A stretch of DNA of 64,000 nt from an uncultured Alistipes sp. (lineage in GTDB: Bacteria > Bacteroidota > Bacteroidia > Bacteroidales > Rikenellaceae), in assembly GCA_944321175.1 (NCBI GenBank), contig CALUKI010000032.1:1-64000 (forward strand), written 5' to 3'. The notes beneath the pieces are model-generated. The model worked only from the letters and a program-made list of their open reading frames with translations, was not told where the DNA came from and searched no databases. Each line of letters starts with the position of its first letter. Positions within the stretch are counted from its first letter, which is position 1. Both the position numbers and the translations under genes were made by a program. Positions 60,473-64,000 of the stretch are shown here, piece after piece.

Positions 60473-62116
60473 TCAGAACATGAATCCGACTTTGAAGCTG
60501 GCGAGCAGCCGGTCATTGAATAGATCCTTGTGGTCCTTCGCCTTGAAGTAGTCGGTCGCAGCGGCGACGAAGAGCGAACCGCGGGGGCCGAAGATCTCCG
60601 ACAGCGCATAGGTGATCTCCGCACCGAATGCGGTATAACCTGTTCCGAGGCTGTAGAAATCGCGGAGCGTGAAATCTTGGTAGCACTCCGTATCGGCCTT
60701 GCCGCCGTTGTAGTCGATGGCGCTGTCGCTGTTGGACTTCATGGCGGCGTTCAGTCCCACGAGCAGCGAATGCCGCGAGCCGATGATGAAGTTCTTGCGG
60801 CCGAAGATTTTGGCGCTGAAATTCTTCACGTTCTGCGTGCTGCGCGGGAAGTAGTAGATGTCGTCGAGTTTTTCGCTCACGAGATCGACGCCGACCGTCC
60901 AGTCGTATGCGTTCTGGCGGGTAGTGCGCATGTACTGCAACGAACCGCGCACATAGGCCGACGAGGAGTTGGAGCGGATGCTCTTGGATTTGATGATCCA
61001 TTTCGCCACCTCGAACGAGTTGTCGTACTCCTGAACGTACTGGATTCCGTCGATGCTCCGGTTGTCGTACGACAGGTTTACGAACAGGGCGTTCGCCGGA
61101 GAGAGTTTGAAACTGGTGTTCAGTGCGATGGAGTAGCGTTCGTCGATGGTCGTACCGGTCATCTTCGGTGTGGTGTAGCTGTTTGTGACATCCTCCACCT
61201 CCTGCGAGTAGTTCCCCGACAGGAGGATCTGTACGGCATCCGAACGGAAGGTGTATTCACCGCCGCCGCCCATGCAGTTGGCGTTGTAGATACGCTGGCT
61301 GTCGCCGCTGAGCGGGCCGATCTCATTGGCAATGAAGAAGCCGGGGAAGTTCATGATGTATGCGGTCTGATAGACCAGCGAGACGGAGTTCGATGCGTTC
61401 CCGTCTTCACGGCGCGAGTAGTAGCGGTAGTATCCGCCCAAAGCATGCTTTTCGCCGAGCAGGACCGTTATGCCGGGTTTGATGTCGAATTTCGAGACCG
61501 TCGTGAGGGGGCGCGGATCGAGCTGTTTTGCGGCCTGACCGTTTTGGTAGTTCAGTCCGACGCCGAAGACGACGTGTTTCCACAGTACGGGCGATGCGGC
61601 TTTTACCTCCATGTCGAAGAGCTGGTTGATCCACTTGCTCTTGCTGGGATCGGCAACATAGAAGGGCGTTCCGCGCAGCGGATCGAAGAGCGTGGCGTTG
61701 TATTGCGCGTCCTTGAGGTTTTTGCGTGTGTAGGAGAACCGTCCCCAGACATACATGTCGCGCAGACCTGCAAGGCGACCGCCGCCGTCGGTGGAGAAGC
61801 TGTAGGCCGTATTGTCAGCCCCTTCCTGTACCCGTTTGAGCGATCCCTTTTCCCGATCGAGACCCAGACTGGCCTCGCTGTAATAACCGATCGGGTCGAG
61901 TTGGATGCTCGAAGCGTTTTCGGAGTGGCTGAAGTGCAGATTTTCAACCTTGATCCGTTCGATGGAGGCCGGCGAATTGTTTTGGGATACGACGTATCCG
62001 GCAGTTGCATCCGCATTTTCGGGTGCCGGGTTTGCCTGCTGCGCCGCCGCGCCGAACGATACGCATGAGGCGATCAGAAGACATCCTGTCAGTTTGAGGT
62101 AGTTGTATGTTGTCAT
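60473..62116 (-). CDS. DUF6850-like outer-membrane beta-barrel protein
   Basis: The longest frame starts at 62143; the ATG at 62116 (MTTYNYLKLTGCLLIASCVS) gives a normal signal peptide, so 547 residues. Mature part is beta-strand rich with aromatic girdles: YGYYSEASLGLDREKGSLKR-type segments, VWGRFSYTRKNLKDAQYNAT, VWKHVVFGVGLNYQNGQAAK-like strands, DYNGGKADTECYQDFTLRDF, and it ends ...FKVGFMF, the Phe-terminal beta-barrel pattern. This agrees with the DUF6850 family that accompanies DUF4876 and TonB genes in Bacteroidales. Role: outer-membrane channel or transport partner, not proven. Confidence 0.75.
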   Translation of the reverse strand: MTTYNYLKLTGCLLIASCVSFGAAAQQANPAPENADATAGYVVSQNNSPASIERIKVENLHFSHSENASSIQLDPIGYYSEASLGLDREKGSLKRVQEGADNTAYSFSTDGGGRLAGLRDMYVWGRFSYTRKNLKDAQYNATLFDPLRGTPFYVADPSKSKWINQLFDMEVKAASPVLWKHVVFGVGLNYQNGQAAKQLDPRPLTTVSKFDIKPGITVLLGEKHALGGYYRYYSRREDGNASNSVSLVYQTAYIMNFPGFFIANEIGPLSGDSQRIYNANCMGGGGEYTFRSDAVQILLSGNYSQEVEDVTNSYTTPKMTGTTIDERYSIALNTSFKLSPANALFVNLSYDNRSIDGIQYVQEYDNSFEVAKWIIKSKSIRSNSSSAYVRGSLQYMRTTRQNAYDWTVGVDLVSEKLDDIYYFPRSTQNVKNFSAKIFGRKNFIIGSRHSLLVGLNAAMKSNSDSAIDYNGGKADTECYQDFTLRDFYSLGTGYTAFGAEITYALSEIFGPRGSLFVAAATDYFKAKDHKDLFNDRLLASFKVGFMF

Positions 62117-62135
62117 AATACATGTCGTCTTTGAG

Positions 62136-63443
62136 TTATTCATTCAATGACCAGCTCCATGCCGGTTGTTTCGCTCCGTTGCGGCGGTGCACCGGCGGCG
62201 TTACGTTTTCGAAATCGACGGTGGAGTCGTTCGTATCCTGATAGATGGGTGTTCCGTCCTCCCGTTCACCGATTTTTTTGCGGGTTACGCCCGTGTTGTT
62301 GTAGGAGGCGTTCACCGAAGCGGCTCCGGCATCCACGAACCCCGGAATACGCTTGGCATTGAGCATTGTCGAGTTATCGACAAATTCGATTCCGTCAATG
62401 ATCTGTCCGGCGGGGATCTTGGCATATTGGGTCGAACTGCCGACAGGCGACTGGGTTGTCTCGCCGAGCTTCCAGTAGCTCGTATCGTCATAGGTGAGTT
62501 TCATGCCGGGCTGGTAGAGGCAGAATGCAGAACCGAAGACGGATGTCAACCATTGCACCTTGTTAACGCTGCCGGCCCAGAATACATATTCCATATTGGG
62601 CACGTCGGGATTGTCGCGCTGGGCATTTCCCGACCACACTTCGAACTCAACCTTGGAGTTGTCCATCAAGGCATATTCTCCTGTTCCTCCCTGATTCTTG
62701 GTGTGGTCTGCGGCCTCCTGCGCCAAGATGACCGATTCTCCGGGGTAGAGCGGATAGTCCGTACCCGTACCGGGGAACTGCCATACTACCTTGCCATAGA
62801 CATAGTTGTTCGAACCCTCTTCGGCCGGCCACTCCGGTGGAGTCAATGTTGCTCTTTCGGGATGCAGCTGTGCGAAGCAGAGGAAGTCGAGATAATAGAC
62901 CTCGTCGCCGTTGTTGTAGATCTCGTAGAACTGGTTGCGGAAGTAGTATCCGGGACTGCCGGCGTAGAAAATTTCGCTGAAGCAGAGCGGGCCTACACGC
63001 GAAGGACGGATCGTGACGGCATAATCCTTCGATGCGGCAGCCTCTTCGGGCGTGACATCGGTCATCAGCGCCTTGTTCTGTACGGATCCGTTGAGGTAAT
63101 AGGTCGTGCCTTCGGTCTCGGTGCTGCCCGTTACGGAGATCGTATAGTTGCCGGGAGTCACCTCCGCAACGGCGATTCCGTCTTCATCGGTGGTCGTCTC
63201 GGCTACGAAATCCTCGTCGTAGTTTACGAAGCGGACATTCAGTCCGGAGGTGTTGATCGTCGGATCGGGTTCGCCGTTTCCTTCCGAATCGACGAATCCC
63301 GTAACGGCTTTGATCTGGACGGCGACGCTGATCGGCTCGACGATCTTTGCATCGTGGGCCTCCTGCATCATATCGACGCACGAACCCAGAGCGGCCGCCG
63401 AGCAGGCCAGCGCAGCAAGGTTGAAAAGATATCTGTTTTTCAT
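62136..63443 (-). CDS. DUF4876-like surface lipoprotein
   Basis: A 435-residue lipoprotein; the signal ends in AALGSCVDM with lipid-attachment Cys22. A Ser/Thr-rich carboxypeptidase-regulatory-like beta-sandwich follows (VAVQIKAVTGFVDSEGNGE, TTTDEDGIAVAEVTPGNYTI), then a lamin-tail-like part (FSEIFYAGSPGYYFRNQFYE and YPGESVILAQEAADHTKN). It follows the TonB receptor by about 19 bases and overlaps the long frame of the next gene, as expected for a receptor-plus-lipoprotein unit. Probably exposed on the outer face (SusD-like in place but not in sequence). Ligand unknown. Confidence 0.75.
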   Translation of the reverse strand: MKNRYLFNLAALACSAAALGSCVDMMQEAHDAKIVEPISVAVQIKAVTGFVDSEGNGEPDPTINTSGLNVRFVNYDEDFVAETTTDEDGIAVAEVTPGNYTISVTGSTETEGTTYYLNGSVQNKALMTDVTPEEAAASKDYAVTIRPSRVGPLCFSEIFYAGSPGYYFRNQFYEIYNNGDEVYYLDFLCFAQLHPERATLTPPEWPAEEGSNNYVYGKVVWQFPGTGTDYPLYPGESVILAQEAADHTKNQGGTGEYALMDNSKVEFEVWSGNAQRDNPDVPNMEYVFWAGSVNKVQWLTSVFGSAFCLYQPGMKLTYDDTSYWKLGETTQSPVGSSTQYAKIPAGQIIDGIEFVDNSTMLNAKRIPGFVDAGAASVNASYNNTGVTRKKIGEREDGTPIYQDTNDSTVDFENVTPPVHRRNGAKQPAWSWSLNE

Positions 63444-63462
63444 GGTGTGGCTTTGTTAGGAG

Positions 63463-64000
63463 TTATTTAATCTTGAACGACAGTGCTGCACCGAAGAAGA
63501 AGACGCTGGAGTTTCGTCTGGTATAGCTGCCCGGATACTTCTTGCTCTCCCAGATCGGGGTGCTGCGGAACATGTTGTTCGCGAAGAACGAGATACGCAT
63601 GAAATCGCGGATCTCCTTCGTTACGTTGATGTTCAGGCAGAGAATCGGCGGCATCGAACCTTCGCGGATGAGTCGCATGGCGTTGAGGTTGGGTCGGATG
63701 TCGATACGCTGGAATTCGGGATCATCGATCTTCGAGGCGTCGAAATCATAGACCTGACCGTCGAGCCGTGAGATGTATTTCACGGGGATCGAGTCGTTGC
63801 GATAGGTCGTGTAGCTGTGTTCGTTCCAGGTGATGCTGGCCGTGAGGGTCACGACGAAACCGATACGCGGAATGTTGTGTGTTGCGCGCAGGTTCGTGGT
63901 CGTGCGGTTGTAGTGTGAAACTTCGTTTCCGGGTTCGAAAACGCCCATGTCCGGATAGAGATCCGCTACGGTGCTGCCGCCCGGACGGTTGTCGAACGTG
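63463..64000 (-). CDS. TonB-dependent receptor, C-terminal part (continues off window)
   Basis: Open frame from base 64,000 to the stop at 63463, about 178 residues, all beta-strand-like: alternating aromatic strands (IPRIGFVVTLTASITWNEHS), a turn-rich VYDFDASKIDDPEFQRIDIR, IREGSMPPILCLNINVTKEI, FMRISFFANNMFRSTPIWES and a C-terminal SVFFFGAALSFKIK. This is the end of a 22-stranded TonB-dependent receptor beta-barrel; the plug and most of the barrel lie outside the window. It heads the operon with DUF4876 and DUF6850 proteins. Confidence 0.75.
   Translation of the reverse strand, partial: TFDNRPGGSTVADLYPDMGVFEPGNEVSHYNRTTTNLRATHNIPRIGFVVTLTASITWNEHSYTTYRNDSIPVKYISRLDGQVYDFDASKIDDPEFQRIDIRPNLNAMRLIREGSMPPILCLNINVTKEIRDFMRISFFANNMFRSTPIWESKKYPGSYTRRNSSVFFFGAALSFKIK

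Noticed and set aside
60530..62068. Plus-strand ORF of 512 codons and another at 62,166-63,470
   Set aside because: Antisense to the DUF6850-like and DUF4876-like genes; composition typical of shadow frames.
1..64000. CRISPR array, tRNA, rRNA or intact insertion sequence
   Set aside because: No regular direct-repeat and spacer pattern, no cloverleaf and no intact transposase was recognised by eye; a search program could still find weak cases.

Overview
This 64 kb window looks like chromosomal DNA of a gut-type Bacteroidales bacterium, possibly Alistipes or a relative (a guess from overall character, not a proof). The evidence is: Bacteroidota-type -7 promoter boxes (TAnnTTTG), lipoproteins and a TonB-dependent receptor at the right end, an RteC-like gene, a large polysaccharide locus and a SulP transporter. 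No rRNA, tRNA or CRISPR array was recognised.

Region 1 (about 1-16,070, all minus strand) is part of a tailed-phage genome, presumably a prophage, with HK97-type packaging and capsid genes. Read in transcription order it has an RteC-like gene broken at an A9 run, an HTH protein, a replication initiator, a DnaC-like loader, small unknown genes, HNH endonuclease, tyrosine recombinase, small and large terminase, portal, protease, major capsid, connectors, tail tube and tail assembly chaperones. A candidate unimolecular spanin and Dam- and Dcm-type methyltransferases follow. The tape measure, tail tip and lysin genes would lie to the left of base 1. The Dcm gene carries a long second reading frame with recognisable phage-protein motifs.

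Region 2 (16,031-22,187) is a defence island. It holds a C5-methyltransferase plus PLD-nuclease restriction pair (NgoFVII type, minus strand), a divergent McrB-McrC pair, and a DUF3644/HEPN-like gene with an RX4H motif. A gene-poor stretch with a strong terminator and an ORF6N remnant follows (22,188-23,924).

Region 3 (23,925-51,028, all minus strand) is a capsule or O-antigen locus. Transcription enters through a leader of about 520 nt with a promoter box at 51,553-51,560. First come three UDP-L-FucNAc genes (fnlA, fnlB, fnlC types). Then comes a complete CMP-legionaminic acid set (LegB, C, H, I, G, F plus a PtmE-like nucleotidyltransferase). These are followed by an acetyltransferase, a Wzy-like polymerase, a pyruvyltransferase-like and an Fe-S F420-hydrogenase-beta-like protein, a MurJ/Wzx-like flippase, and glycosyltransferases, one GT42-like. 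The end holds a small PglC-type initiating transferase, two PLP aminotransferases and an ATP-grasp ligase. Four runs of exactly nine G residues on the coding strand, three inside intact genes, suggest slipped-strand phase variation. Several stretches are decayed genes, including a methylmalonyl-CoA-epimerase-like pseudogene.

Region 4 (51,896-64,000) contains a SulP anion transporter (plus strand), a perfect 19-bp bidirectional terminator, and a convergent operon-like cluster read from the right edge. In transcription order this cluster is the C-terminus of a TonB-dependent receptor, a DUF4876-like lipoprotein, a DUF6850-like outer-membrane protein, and three tandem paralogous exported proteins of 730-746 residues. 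Each paralogue combines a clan CD (gingipain/caspase-fold) His-Gly and Ala-Cys catalytic signature with a C-terminal HEAT-like helical repeat region. This trio, linked to an outer-membrane uptake system, is the best candidate here for an undescribed system.
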